From positions 1 to 45,921 of the forward strand of contig LBVU01000005.1 in the NCBI GenBank assembly GCA_000993205.1: 45,921 nt of DNA, in the 5' to 3' direction. The translations under genes were made by a program, and so were the position numbers. Under the pieces are notes generated by a model, which saw nothing but the letters and a program-made list of their open reading frames with translations, was not told where the DNA came from and ran no database searches. Each line of letters begins with the position of its first letter. Positions within the stretch are counted from its first letter, which is position 1. The stretch comes from Candidatus Woesebacteria bacterium GW2011_GWB1_39_10 (GTDB taxonomy: Bacteria; Patescibacteriota; Microgenomatia; UBA8517). This document shows positions 23,795 through 32,063 of this stretch, piece by piece.

Positions 23795-25123
23795 ATGGGA
23801 AAATTTTCATCACGGTACGTGTGTCAGCAGTGTGGATATGAAAGTGTCGGTTGGCTGGGGAAATGCCCTGAATGCGGGACGTGGAACAGCCTTGTGGAAA
23901 CAGTAACTTCCACAAATTCGAAATCCGAATCTCGAAATTCGAAACAAGGTTCAAAAATTATAAATTCCAAACCAGTAAATCTCTCAGATATTAAATCTGC
24001 CGACACTAAACGAATTTCAACAAAAATTTCCGAACTGGATAGGGTACTTGGCGGGGGGCTAGTGCCGGGACAAGTAGTATTAATCGCTGGAGAGCCCGGA
24101 ATAGGCAAAAGTACAATCCTGACACAAATAGCGGATAAGCTGGGAAGTGTTCTTTATGTGTGTGGTGAGGAATCTGCTAATCAAGTGGCTATAAGGGCGA
24201 AAAGGTTGGAAGTAAAAAGTAAAGGGATTCAAATGTTGGAGGATACCGATGTCGATTCTATAATAAATACTATAGATAGCATCCAAGGTGTCACCTTGAA
24301 TGCTGTTATTGTTGACTCGATACAGACGATGACGACATCTGATCTAAGTGGCATGGCAGGATCGGTAGGGCAGGTCCGTGAATGTGCCAATCGTTTACTA
24401 CACGCGGCCAAAGAAAGAAACATCCCACTCTTTCTTGTAGGGCATGTTACCAAAGAAGGTACTGTGGCTGGCCCTGCTGTTCTGGCCCACATAGTTGATA
24501 CTGTTTTGTGGTTTGAGGGGGATAAGACCCTGACTACACGTATTTTAAGGGCTGTCAAAAACAGATTCGGACCGACTGACGAGGTCGGAGTTTTTCAGAT
24601 GGAGGATAAAGGATTAGTTCCGGTAGATGATCTTGAAAAAGCATTTTTGGAAAAGGGCATCAAAAATATATCGGGGAGTGTGGTCACAAGTGTAATGCAG
24701 GGAACACGCCCACTTTTGGTGGAAATCCAAGCCCTGGTTGTTCCCACAAAATTGGCCATACCTCGTCGAATCGCGCAAGGAATTGATTCAAGAAGATTGG
24801 AGCTTTTGCTTGCGGTTCTAACACGAAGGTGCGGTTTGCCGATGTACGATCACGATGTTTTTGTAAACGTCGCAGGGGGGTTAAAAGTTACGGAACCGGC
24901 GAGCGACCTGGCAATTTGTTTAGCAGTTGCTTCATCTTACTATGATAAATCAATTTCAGGAAAAATTATTGCGGTCGGGGAGGTTGGTCTCCTCGGTGAA
25001 ATCCGGGAAGTTGTAGCCCAGGATAAAAGATTAAAAGAGGCAAGAAGAATGGGGTTTTCGGAGGCGATATCATCTGCTAAATATAAATTTGTAAGTGAAA
25101 CCATAAAAATTCTGCGCAGATAA
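23795..25123 (+). CDS. radA: DNA repair protein RadA
   Basis: This 442-aa RecA-superfamily ATPase helps process recombination intermediates. The N-terminal zinc finger CQQC/CPEC (Cys10, 13, 24 and 27), Walker A GEPGIGKST (99-107), KNRFG (255-259) and a C-terminal Lon-like domain (about 315-440) are all present. Two spots carry genome repeats: the linker at about residues 40-58 (family C, 23911-23970) and residues 164-168 (a 13-bp palindrome of the ATATACACC family at 24285). An extended -10 TGGTAGAAT ends 5 nt before the ATG, so the message is probably leaderless. Confidence 0.95.
   Translation: MGKFSSRYVCQQCGYESVGWLGKCPECGTWNSLVETVTSTNSKSESRNSKQGSKIINSKPVNLSDIKSADTKRISTKISELDRVLGGGLVPGQVVLIAGEPGIGKSTILTQIADKLGSVLYVCGEESANQVAIRAKRLEVKSKGIQMLEDTDVDSIINTIDSIQGVTLNAVIVDSIQTMTTSDLSGMAGSVGQVRECANRLLHAAKERNIPLFLVGHVTKEGTVAGPAVLAHIVDTVLWFEGDKTLTTRILRAVKNRFGPTDEVGVFQMEDKGLVPVDDLEKAFLEKGIKNISGSVVTSVMQGTRPLLVEIQALVVPTKLAIPRRIAQGIDSRRLELLLAVLTRRCGLPMYDHDVFVNVAGGLKVTEPASDLAICLAVASSYYDKSISGKIIAVGEVGLLGEIREVVAQDKRLKEARRMGFSEAISSAKYKFVSETIKILRR
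23911..23970. repeat. Family C palindrome in the radA linker
   Basis: TTCGAAATCCGAATC and TCGAAATTCGAAAC-type words, as in the 23S leader element (8894-9097), encode a Ser/Lys/Asn-rich linker between the zinc finger and the ATPase core, a place tolerant of insertion. Confidence 0.5.
24285..24297. repeat. 13-bp palindrome in radA (ATATACACC family core)
   Basis: AAGGTGTCACCTT, the central hairpin of the dispersed family, lies in frame inside the RadA ATPase domain, coding for part of SIQGVTLNAV. Confidence 0.4.
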
Positions 25124-25148
25124 TTAGTAACAACTTACGGCGAAGCCG

Positions 25149-25176
25149 AAGTAGTGTTATACACTACTTATCCACA
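25149..25176. terminator. Hairpin after radA with an overlapping DnaA-box match
   Basis: AAGTAGTGT pairs perfectly with ACACTACTT (25149-25170). The T-run after it is weak, so termination is only probable. TTATCCACA at 25168-25176 matches a DnaA box, but it stands alone. Confidence 0.4.
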
Positions 25177-25275
25177 TTTATTTTTAAGTAATTTAATTGC
25201 CCGAAAATTCGGTCAAAAGTGAAGCTAAAAAGATTATAGGTATGCCTGTTTCATCAACCAAATAAGTTATGGGGT

Positions 25276-25304
25276 TTGACAATTTTAACAAAAAGTATTA
25301 ATAT
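25276..25304 (+). promoter_or_regulatory. Promoter of a candidate structured RNA
   Basis: TTGACA (25276-25281), 17-nt spacer, TAATAT (25299-25304). Transcription should start near 25311, at the base of a long hairpin and 300 nt before the next gene. Confidence 0.6.
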
Positions 25305-25310
25305 CAAAAA

Positions 25311-25600
25311 AAGAGCATCGCCATCGTTGGGTTCTCCTCTAAGATTAAAGGGACTCGCCACGAATAGAGATGCTCTTTAAAAACTAAACCAAACGTAGTT
25401 AAACGTTTGGACACGGGATTTGTCTAGGACAGGCGACCACCTTTCTTGCAAAAGATAATCGTAAGACAAATCGTAATCAGACTAAATCGGATACAGGGAG
25501 TTGTCAAGGGCCTTTGAGAGAAGCGCGCCATATTCTGTTTTTCAGGGACGGGTGGAATTTAGGGCAGGAATTCTACCCGCTCCTAAAGAACGGAATTGAG
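25311..25600 (+). ncRNA. Candidate structured RNA between radA and the sortase gene
   Basis: This 490-nt gap has no gene but contains a promoter and four hairpins in order: 25311-25378 (AAGAGCATC with GATGCTCTT, extended inward by CGT/ACG and GGT/ACT pairs), CCAAACG/CGTTTGG (25388-25409), GATTTGTCT/AGACAAATC (25418-25472) and CGGGTGGAATT/AATTCTACCCG (25550-25581). It does not show the landmarks of tmRNA, RNase P RNA or SRP RNA. It may be a free RNA or the long leader of the sortase gene (ATG 25615). Its 3' end is a guess. Confidence 0.5.
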
Positions 25601-25614
25601 GTAATATTAATTAC

Positions 25615-26277
25615 ATGCCCGAAGTCGTCTTATATCATAAGTACGTAAGCCCCAACAAAACAATTTTTTCAAAGTTTGCCCGGCTTTTTACCGTGGTTGG
25701 AGTTATCTTGGTTCTGATTTCATACTCACCAAGCATTTGGTTTTGGATTCAAACCGAGGTGACAAATCAAACGGCCAATTTCCAACTCTCGCCAAGTGAG
25801 GTCAAGATCTTGACTGTGATCGGAGAAACGGGCCAAAGGAAATATATACCTCCTTTTGATTCCAGACTGCCTGTAATAAATCACCTTGCAATTTCTTCAA
25901 TCGGAGTTGACACGACTGTTCAGGAGGCTACATACGATAATTACGAAGAAGCCTTGAGGCGCGGTGTTTGGAGAGTTTCGGATTTTGGAGTTCCAAACGA
26001 GACGGGCAATCCCGTAATTTTTGCTGCTCACAGATTTGGCTACTTGGCCTGGACCAACTCTTTTAGGCACAAAAATTCTTTTTTTAACCTGCCCAAAGTT
26101 CAAACAGGAGACACGATTCAGGTTGTTTGGAGACAAAGAAAATACACCTATGAAGTTTATAAGGTGGATAAAGCCCGGGAAATTACAGATTATACTGCCG
26201 ACCTAATCCTCTACACCTGCGAGACGCTTAGCGGCCCCGAAAGGATCTTCGTATACGCACGAATGATACAAATTTAG
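25615..26277 (+). CDS. Sortase (transpeptidase)
   Basis: This 220-aa protein has an N-terminal membrane helix (about 22-44) and a sortase beta-barrel. The catalytic triad fits His139 (AAHRFGY), Cys202 (LILYTCETL) and Arg210 (GPERIFVYARM). Sortases cut a short sorting signal and attach surface proteins to the envelope. The spacing and TC-E motif resemble class D/E rather than class A enzymes. The next gene encodes a very short protein with a sortase-like tail, the probable substrate. The long structured segment upstream may be its leader. Confidence 0.9.
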   Translation: MPEVVLYHKYVSPNKTIFSKFARLFTVVGVILVLISYSPSIWFWIQTEVTNQTANFQLSPSEVKILTVIGETGQRKYIPPFDSRLPVINHLAISSIGVDTTVQEATYDNYEEALRRGVWRVSDFGVPNETGNPVIFAAHRFGYLAWTNSFRHKNSFFNLPKVQTGDTIQVVWRQRKYTYEVYKVDKAREITDYTADLILYTCETLSGPERIFVYARMIQI

Positions 26278-26312
26278 TAAAACATGTACCGACTGGTATA
26301 TGTCCTGTAATG

Positions 26313-26341
26313 TTGACAACTCGAGTTTTATAAGATAAAAT
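26313..26341 (+). promoter_or_regulatory. Promoter of the mini surface-protein gene
   Basis: TTGACA (26313-26318), 17-nt spacer, TAAAAT (26336-26341); the ATG at 26354 lies 12 nt after the -10, leaving a leader of about 5 nt. Confidence 0.65.
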
Positions 26342-26353
26342 AGCCGGATAATT

Positions 26354-26608
26354 ATGAAGAAATTATTTTTGGCTTTTGCATTATTCACAATTAGCTTTTC
26401 GCTATTGGCCAATGTAGTTCTCGCGGAGGACGAAAACGTCATTTGCCCCCAGCCTTATGGTGGTGGAGTGGTTTGCGGAGTTAAAACTCATGCCCCGGTT
26501 AATACCGGCTTGGGAGACAATTGGGCGGCAATTGGCCTTGGACTTCTTAGTGCTTCAGTTTTTACTGTGATACTTTCTAAAAGATTTAAAACTTCGAAGG
26601 TACTTTAA
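26354..26608 (+). CDS. Very short sortase-substrate-like surface protein, 84 aa
   Basis: The signal peptide (1-24, ending VVLA-ED) is followed by only about 25 residues with two Cys (CPQPYGGGVVCG), then a sorting-signal-like end: APVNTG (LPxTG-like), a hydrophobic helix (WAAIGLGLLSASVFTVIL) and a basic tail (SKRFKTSK). After cleavage the displayed peptide would be about 25-30 residues. Its place next to the sortase gene and its own near-leaderless promoter support a sortase-substrate pair. The motif is not a perfect LPxTG, so the exact cleavage site is inferred. Confidence 0.75.
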   Translation: MKKLFLAFALFTISFSLLANVVLAEDENVICPQPYGGGVVCGVKTHAPVNTGLGDNWAAIGLGLLSASVFTVILSKRFKTSKVL

Positions 26609-26658
26609 CAAATCGAGGCTATAAAATAAAAATTCGGCTTCGGAAATCTGATTATCCT

Positions 26659-26700
26659 GTGTCATTCTCGCGAACGCGGGAATCTATGAAAATACTTGGT
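26659..26700. repeat. REP-like element before the 304-aa gene
   Basis: GTCATTCTCGCGAACGCGGG forms a small hairpin and the unit continues with GGATTCCCG at about 26705. It supplies the untranslated stretch before the ribosome-binding site and explains the spurious upstream open frame from 26659. Confidence 0.4.
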
Positions 26701-26769
26701 AACCGGATTCCCGAAGTCGAAACGGACAATTTTTCGGCAAGATTCACTACGCATCTAAGGAGGTGCAAA

Positions 26770-27684
26770 ATGAGAGGAATACGCTATTGGTATTCAAACA
26801 CCAACACAAACCAAACCCGCAATATTTTGTTGACGTGTGCGGTCGTGGCAGTGCTCGCTCTAATCTTGATTGGCTTTGGGATTGCCAGTGTGGTACCCAA
26901 ACCGGAAGCGCCTGCAGCCACAGAAGCCCCGGCATTGCCCACCGCCACATTTGTACCACCCACTGCAACACCAGCGTTGCCCACGCCGACTCCGGTAATT
27001 TTACCAACCGCCACCACCATACCAAGCTTGATTCAATCAGATGATTGGAAACTGACCTGGCTAAGTGGGGCAGATAAGGACCGTGGCGACGGCACCACTT
27101 TCCGGCAGAGTACCAGCAAATGGAACTTGCGGAAAGTTGCCCCGGAGCTTTGGCCTACATTCCCGAATGTTCCCAACCCGTTGGTTCCGGAGTTCCGTGT
27201 GATTAACGGTAATCAAGTTCCGGACGGTCTGGAATCCGCGATGGATGAGACAAACTTCTGTCAGCAGCTAGCTGGCGAAGCCTGTCACGTTCCCGTTGCC
27301 GCTATGCATTACCTTTACTTTTCCGGGGATTACGACATTCCGAATGTCGGTTCCTGCAAGGAAAATGGAAATCGAATCGGTTGTATGCTCGTCATCGTGA
27401 ATGTTGGCGGTGTAACCTCCGATTTCACCGGTGTGTTTGGCCAGGGTTTTCGGCTTCATGCACGCTATTTCAACGGAAATGCGTTGGATATGGGCATATG
27501 GGCTTTGACCAGTCACGGTGCTAACACCATGATGAATCTGAATTCCGCGCTGAATCCCACAAACCTGCAGAATGCTGGCGCCAACTGTTCTGTACCCATT
27601 GGGTGCAAGGGTGTCCACATCCAGGTAGTCTTTGTTTCAGGCAACGAGCTCTTGCTCGATTTGACCACCTTGGTTACCCGTTAA
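26770..27684 (+). CDS. Membrane-anchored surface protein with Pro/Thr linker, 304 aa
   Basis: The start is set by AAGGAGG 6 nt before ATG 26770 (MRGIRYWYSN). A hydrophobic helix (about 19-42) is followed by a linker of PTATP-type repeats (45-85) and a globular domain of about 215 residues with Cys pairs (for example SCKENGNRIGC, CSVPIGC). The protein is displayed outside the cell. No catalytic motif or family is recognised. Its GC content is higher than that of the neighbours, hinting at a different origin. A terminator follows at 27700. Confidence 0.7.
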   Translation: MRGIRYWYSNTNTNQTRNILLTCAVVAVLALILIGFGIASVVPKPEAPAATEAPALPTATFVPPTATPALPTPTPVILPTATTIPSLIQSDDWKLTWLSGADKDRGDGTTFRQSTSKWNLRKVAPELWPTFPNVPNPLVPEFRVINGNQVPDGLESAMDETNFCQQLAGEACHVPVAAMHYLYFSGDYDIPNVGSCKENGNRIGCMLVIVNVGGVTSDFTGVFGQGFRLHARYFNGNALDMGIWALTSHGANTMMNLNSALNPTNLQNAGANCSVPIGCKGVHIQVVFVSGNELLLDLTTLVTR

Positions 27685-27699
27685 ATAAAGCCTCGATCT

Positions 27700-27742
27700 T
27701 GGGCAACCCACTTTTCCTTAAATGGAGAGATAGGTTGCCCTT
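27700..27742. terminator. Terminator after the 304-aa gene
   Basis: GGGCAACC pairs with GGTTGCCC across a 24-nt loop and a TTT run follows. Confidence 0.6.
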
Positions 27743-27743
27743 T

Positions 27744-27780
27744 CGTCTCAGTAAATGATTAAGTATCATTAATTGAGACG
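27744..27780. promoter_or_regulatory. 37-bp palindrome at the start of the large membrane-protein gene
   Basis: CGTCTCA and TGAGACG form the outer arms and ATGAT/ATCAT the inner ones, ending 2 nt before the ATG at 27783. A hairpin so close to the start would block the ribosome, so it may be a translational switch or an operator. Confidence 0.5.
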
Positions 27781-27782
27781 AA

Positions 27783-30542
27783 ATGTTTAAAATTAAAAAT
27801 AACTTCATTCAATATTTATTTCCACTTACCATAATTGTAGTCACAACCCTTTTGTGTATTAGAAATTACACCCCTGGAACTTATCTGATTGGTTGGGACT
27901 CGTTGCACCCCGAATTCAACTTCCCTGAGGCCTTTAGGCGCGCCACAGACGGTATCTTTCGTATGGAGCAGGGCGTGGGGGCAGTTGCGGCACATTCGCA
28001 TATGGCGGATCTGCCAAGAATCATTTTTTTATGGCTTGAATCTTTTGTTTTGCCTGCCTCTTTTCTCCGTTATTCTTATATTTTTCTCTGTCTGATTTTG
28101 GGCCCATTAGGAGTCTATTTTTTTCTTAAATATGTTTTTCAAATCGAAAAAGAAAGTGTTTGGGTTTTTCCTGCGTCATTTTTGGGCGCTCTTTTCTATC
28201 TTTTAAACCTCGGAACTTTGCAAAACTTTTTTGTTCCCTTTGAAATGTTTCCGGCGGCTTTTGCGTTTACTCCGTGGTTGATATTTTCAGGACTTAAATA
28301 TATCAGAGAGGGGAGAAAGTTAAATTTGATTTTTTGGTTGATGGCTGTGACTTTATCTTCGCCGTTAGCCTATGCCGCAACACTTTGGTATGCCACATTT
28401 GCCGGAATATTTATTTTTTTCACTGCTTATTCGATTATCTCACCGGCTAAAAAGATCAAATTGGGGAGACTTGCGAAGTTGGGGGCTATCGCGGTGTTCC
28501 TGAATTCATATTGGATTTTGCCAAATATTTATTCAATTGATACTCAGTCAGGTGTTATCTCAAATTCAAATATAAACCGTCTTTTTAGCCCAGAAGCATT
28601 TCTTAGAAACCGGGACTATGGAGATTTTAAAGATATTTTGTTGCAGAAAAACTTTCTTTTTGGCTGGCGGAATTTTGATTTTGCCAAAAACCAATTCGTG
28701 GATCTACTCGACGTTTGGATAAAATATTTATCGATTCCTGCCGTTACTTTTACGGGCTATATTTTAGGCGGAGTATCCATTCTTGGCCTTATTGTTGGAA
28801 CACTTAAACGTCAAAGGGTGGCGCTCGCGTTTATTCCGTTTCTTTTATTTTGTTTGTTCTTTTTGGTAAACATTAATCCTCCTACCGGGGGATTCTACTC
28901 ATATTTGTACAACAATTTTAAGGTTTTTGCCGAAGGGTTTAGAATGCCTTTTACAAAATTTTCGATTTTGTTTGAAGTTGTCGCTTCGTTTTATTTTGGC
29001 TATTTTGTGTTTGTTCTCCTTACTTTAAAGACACGGTCTTTAAAGGTGTTTATAGTTTTTGTCAAAACGCTGATTTTTGTTGGAAGTGTAGTCGGACTTA
29101 TATATTTCACTTTGCCGGCCTTTAATGGTTGGCTAATAGGACCAAATGTAAGACGTGTTTTCCCGAAAGAATATAAGCAAATGTTTGATTGGCTCAATGT
29201 AAGTCCCGAAGGACGGGTTGCTCTTTTTCCGGTTAATTCTAAATACGGATGGGAATACAGATCGTGGGGCTATGAGGGGTCGGGATTTTTAACCTACGGA
29301 ACCCGCGACCCGATTTTATATAGGGATTTTGACAGGTGGAGCGTCGGCAATGAAGATTTTTTCAATCAAGCTTCTTATGCGTTATACTCAAACAATTCTC
29401 GGGCGTTTTTGTCTACTCTTAAAAAATATCAGGTTAAATATTTGCTTATCGACGAATCGATTGTCAATCCCGGAGGGAAGCCGGATATCCTCAAAATCCC
29501 GGAACTTAAACAAGTTGCATCGTTTGGATTTTTGACAATTTACGAAACCGGTTTTGGGGGTGGGGTTTCGGCTCCTTCTCAGTTTACACTGACCGATTCT
29601 GATCTTTCGTATTCTCCAATCGATCCGATCTATGTAACAAATGGAGATTACATTGGCCCGGACAGATCTGTTAGGGTGTCACCCGGTTTGCCTTCCGACA
29701 CTCCCGTGGTATCTGAAGATCTTTCCGTAAACCGCGGTTTTCCATCGGCATTTAATTGTGATTTGCAAAAAGCGGGAAGAGTTTCAAAAAATAATTCAAA
29801 CAATGGTCTTTTATTCAGAGCGGAAGAAGGTGGGGCTTCGTGCGATTATCTTTCCTATCCCGAGCTGATTTACTCCCAGGCTTATATTTTAAGAATTGTT
29901 GGGGAAAATAAAGAGGGTAGAAGCCTTAAGATTTATTTGTTTAATGAAAAGTCACAAGCCCCGGACCTTGAAGAAATTCTCCCTGCCGGAAAGTTCGATG
30001 AAACTTATTCTATCTATCCTAAAAATGCCACCGGTAGCGGATATATCTTGAATATTGAAACCAGATCTTTCGGAAGGATTGCTTCAGAAAATCTTCTATC
30101 GGCAGTCGATTTTTACCCTGTGGATTATAGGTACGTACAAGGTGACACCTTGTACGGTGCATATAGTAATAGAAACAATTTAAAGATCTTGGGTGTTAAA
30201 AAATACGGAACTTGGATGTACATAGTTGATGTACAAGATAGTGGATTGATACAGTTAGGGCAGGGATTCGATAATGGTTGGAAAGCGTTTCCAACCATTA
30301 ATTTACAATTTACAATTTACAATTTACAAATAAATCTCCGAGTTCCAAATTTCAAACAGGAATTAAAGCATGTTAAAGTTGATAGTTGGTCCAATGGCTG
30401 GATTGTGGACGCTAGTTCTTGTTCCCAATTGAAAATTGTAAATTGTAAATTGTTAATTGTTTATTGGCCTCAACTGCTTGAATGGGGCGGAGGAATTTTG
30501 GGACTGGCTGCATTTTTGTTTTTAATCTTCAAAAGGAGATGA
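27783..30542 (+). CDS. Large polytopic membrane protein, GT-C glycosyltransferase-like
   Basis: The 919-residue protein has about 11 membrane helices in residues 10-480, then a periplasmic domain of about 400 residues and a final C-terminal helix (about 895-915). The first external loop holds GWDSLHPEFNF (37-47) with acidic Asp39 and Glu44, as in GT-C enzymes that use lipid-linked sugars; the layout resembles AftD/YfhO-type transferases. It may add sugars to envelope glycans. Three stretches are encoded by genome repeats: residues 413-425, 785-796 and about 836-893. The start is tightly preceded by a 37-bp palindrome. Its end overlaps the convergent AbiEii gene by 14 nt. Confidence 0.7.
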   Translation: MFKIKNNFIQYLFPLTIIVVTTLLCIRNYTPGTYLIGWDSLHPEFNFPEAFRRATDGIFRMEQGVGAVAAHSHMADLPRIIFLWLESFVLPASFLRYSYIFLCLILGPLGVYFFLKYVFQIEKESVWVFPASFLGALFYLLNLGTLQNFFVPFEMFPAAFAFTPWLIFSGLKYIREGRKLNLIFWLMAVTLSSPLAYAATLWYATFAGIFIFFTAYSIISPAKKIKLGRLAKLGAIAVFLNSYWILPNIYSIDTQSGVISNSNINRLFSPEAFLRNRDYGDFKDILLQKNFLFGWRNFDFAKNQFVDLLDVWIKYLSIPAVTFTGYILGGVSILGLIVGTLKRQRVALAFIPFLLFCLFFLVNINPPTGGFYSYLYNNFKVFAEGFRMPFTKFSILFEVVASFYFGYFVFVLLTLKTRSLKVFIVFVKTLIFVGSVVGLIYFTLPAFNGWLIGPNVRRVFPKEYKQMFDWLNVSPEGRVALFPVNSKYGWEYRSWGYEGSGFLTYGTRDPILYRDFDRWSVGNEDFFNQASYALYSNNSRAFLSTLKKYQVKYLLIDESIVNPGGKPDILKIPELKQVASFGFLTIYETGFGGGVSAPSQFTLTDSDLSYSPIDPIYVTNGDYIGPDRSVRVSPGLPSDTPVVSEDLSVNRGFPSAFNCDLQKAGRVSKNNSNNGLLFRAEEGGASCDYLSYPELIYSQAYILRIVGENKEGRSLKIYLFNEKSQAPDLEEILPAGKFDETYSIYPKNATGSGYILNIETRSFGRIASENLLSAVDFYPVDYRYVQGDTLYGAYSNRNNLKILGVKKYGTWMYIVDVQDSGLIQLGQGFDNGWKAFPTINLQFTIYNLQINLRVPNFKQELKHVKVDSWSNGWIVDASSCSQLKIVNCKLLIVYWPQLLEWGGGILGLAAFLFLIFKRR
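29023..29056. repeat. ATATACACC-family repeat inside the GT-C-like gene
   Basis: CTTTAAAGACACGGTC and TTTAAAGGTGTTTATAG (reverse orientation of the intergenic copies) encode LKTRSLKVF in a loop between two membrane helices. Confidence 0.5.
30136..30170. repeat. Second ATATACACC-family repeat in the same gene
   Basis: TACAAGGTGACACCTTGTA is a perfect 19-bp palindrome followed by GGTGCATATAGT; it encodes YVQGDTLYGAYS in frame. Confidence 0.55.
30289..30462. repeat. Family B palindrome inside the GT-C-like gene
   Basis: Left arm ATTTACAATTTACAATTTAC, right arm GAAAATTGTAAATTGTAAAT, separated by about 120 nt. The arms match those of 23S insertions 3 and 4 and the flanks of the 44373 gene. In frame it encodes LQFTIYNLQI and LKIVNCKLLIV near the protein's C-terminus. 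Confidence 0.6.
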
Positions 30543-31287
30543 TTTTTCTCAATAACAAATCTTTAATATTGGGGATAATATCTCTACCTTTTAACGGCAA
30601 GAATTTTCTTAAATCATTGTCCAATTCTTTTTCGTCCCAGTTTTTAATTTTTTTGATAAATTTTTCAGCTTGATATGTTTCACTATAAAATTTTAGCTTT
30701 TCTTCTACTAACTTCAAATTAAATTTAACACCCTTTTTAAGTAAAAAAAGAAAATCATATAAATCACGGCCTTTTTCTCTGTTTGTTATGGCTCTATATT
30801 TTTCGGCTAAGATTTCTTCATCTGACAAATGTTTTATAACACTTGTGGTTGTGATTGGTAAGTTGGTATAAATTGTTCCTACTTTTGGATCTATTACATT
30901 TTCTTTTTGAGAGAAATCTAGTTTTATTGTTAGTGGTTGGGTAGAAATGTCAACGGGGAGAGATATTTTTTTAGAAATTCCCTGCAATGCATCTAAACTT
31001 TTGATGCTTATTTTATTGTATTCTTTTTGGAGTTCCATAATTGCTTTTTCGGTGATGGTATCTATTTCAGCTTGATTTAGGCTTGTTGTAAAATCTAGAT
31101 CTTCCGAGTACCTATTTGATCCAAAGAGAATTTTTAGGGCGGTTCCGCCCTTAAAATATAAATATTTGCTTGTTGGAATCTTATATACTTCCTCCAAAAA
31201 TTGAATTTGAACAATTTCACGGAAAACAGAATACTTGTCAATGCCATTTTTATCAGATATTTCTTGTAGGGTGCTGTTGCTAATCAT
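30529..31287 (-). CDS. AbiEii-type nucleotidyltransferase toxin
   Basis: The 252 residues match the AbiEii/DUF1814 toxin family of the nucleotidyltransferase superfamily. The motif FKGGTALKILFGSNRYSEDLDF (split here as FKGGTAL at 45-51 and SEDLDF at 61-66) carries the Gly-rich turn and the catalytic Asp pair; a second conserved block GRDLYDFLFLL follows near 170. AbiE toxins transfer nucleotides to RNA targets such as tRNA and cause growth arrest, giving phage resistance or element stability. Its start overlaps the antitoxin gene by 8 nt. Confidence 0.88.
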   Translation of the reverse strand: MISNSTLQEISDKNGIDKYSVFREIVQIQFLEEVYKIPTSKYLYFKGGTALKILFGSNRYSEDLDFTTSLNQAEIDTITEKAIMELQKEYNKISIKSLDALQGISKKISLPVDISTQPLTIKLDFSQKENVIDPKVGTIYTNLPITTTSVIKHLSDEEILAEKYRAITNREKGRDLYDFLFLLKKGVKFNLKLVEEKLKFYSETYQAEKFIKKIKNWDEKELDNDLRKFLPLKGRDIIPNIKDLLLRKIISF

Positions 31288-31876
31288 GTATTTTGTTACT
31301 TTCGATATAATTTTGAAACGGTTTGTAGTTTATAAACATTTTTAATTTATTAAATAGGTCCCAATTTATTATACTCATATCCAGATCGGAAAGATCAATT
31401 TTTCTTAGTTTTTTGCTTGCAAGATATATCAAATCGATGAGTGCTTTTTCAGGTGTAGCAATTAAAAAATTGTCCTTTTTAATATAATCACTAAATAGTG
31501 ACTTTTTAATTTTTGCATACTCATATTCTTTTCCTCCAATTTCATATTTTCTCGTTTTTTGAGTTGTAACTGAGGTGATCGAGTATGTAAATTGCGGTAA
31601 AATGCCATAGAAAGTAAGAGCAGACTCAAGGCTTATGTAGGAAGGAGATAAAATAACACCCGCCTTTTCAAAGTCGGAAATATTTGAGTTGGATAATATG
31701 TATTTGCCCTTTACCAATCTTTCAATAAGTTTGTATTTTTCCATTCTTTCAATTATCTTGTAGATCGTATTTTTGTTTTCTACCCCAAAAATATTTGAAA
31801 TGGATGGGGGAGTAATGACTCTAATATTTAGCTCTTTAAGCCTCGAAATGGCTTTAATCGTTGATATGGATGCCAT
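31280..31876 (-). CDS. AbiEi-type antitoxin / transcriptional regulator
   Basis: This 198-aa protein has an N-terminal winged-helix domain (about 5-60: TIKAISRLKELNIRVITPPSISNIFGV..TIYKIIERMEKYKLIERLVKGKYIL) and the AbiEi C-terminal domain (YISLESALTFYGILPQ; ATPEKALIDLIYL). It represses the operon by binding inverted repeats at the promoter, and counteracts the toxin. A 22-bp palindrome with half-site ATTGGTATA directly upstream is its likely operator. Confidence 0.87.
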   Translation of the reverse strand: MASISTIKAISRLKELNIRVITPPSISNIFGVENKNTIYKIIERMEKYKLIERLVKGKYILSNSNISDFEKAGVILSPSYISLESALTFYGILPQFTYSITSVTTQKTRKYEIGGKEYEYAKIKKSLFSDYIKKDNFLIATPEKALIDLIYLASKKLRKIDLSDLDMSIINWDLFNKLKMFINYKPFQNYIESNKIHD

Positions 31877-31877
31877 G

Positions 31878-31916
31878 ATTGGTATAAATATATACCAATG
31901 AGGTAATCTATGTCAA
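31878..31916 (-). promoter_or_regulatory. Promoter and operator of the AbiE operon
   Basis: Read on the minus strand: TTGACA (31916-31911) and a TATATT -10 about 18 nt later, then ATG at 31876. The palindrome ATTGGTATA..TATACCAAT (31878-31899) covers the -10 and the predicted transcription start. Confidence 0.6.
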
Positions 31917-32007
31917 GGGCCAACCCGGACCTTTCCCATTAAAAACGGCCCCGCAGTATATCTCTCATCCAAAGGATGGAAATTTACCACGAGGCCGTGA
32001 ATTGTAT

Positions 32008-32054
32008 TAAAAGGGTAGAACCAAAGAGGTCCCATTAACTTTGGAACTACCCTT
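32008..32054. terminator. Terminator hairpin
   Basis: AGGGTAG and CCAAAG pair with CTTTGG and CTACCCT around a loop. It lies just after the 243-aa minus-strand gene. A further imperfect stem ACGGCC/GGCCGT is at 31946-31997. Confidence 0.6.
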
Positions 32055-32063
32055 ACGTATTAA

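Noticed and set aside
25168-25176. Perfect DnaA-box match as a possible replication origin
   Set aside because: It is a single box without a cluster, an AT-rich unwinding region or dnaA/dnaN genes nearby.
25311-25600. Identity as tmRNA, RNase P RNA or SRP RNA
   Set aside because: No GGTTCGA-type T arm, no GAGGAAAGTCC-type P4 sequence and no GGAAGG-type SRP loop are visible.
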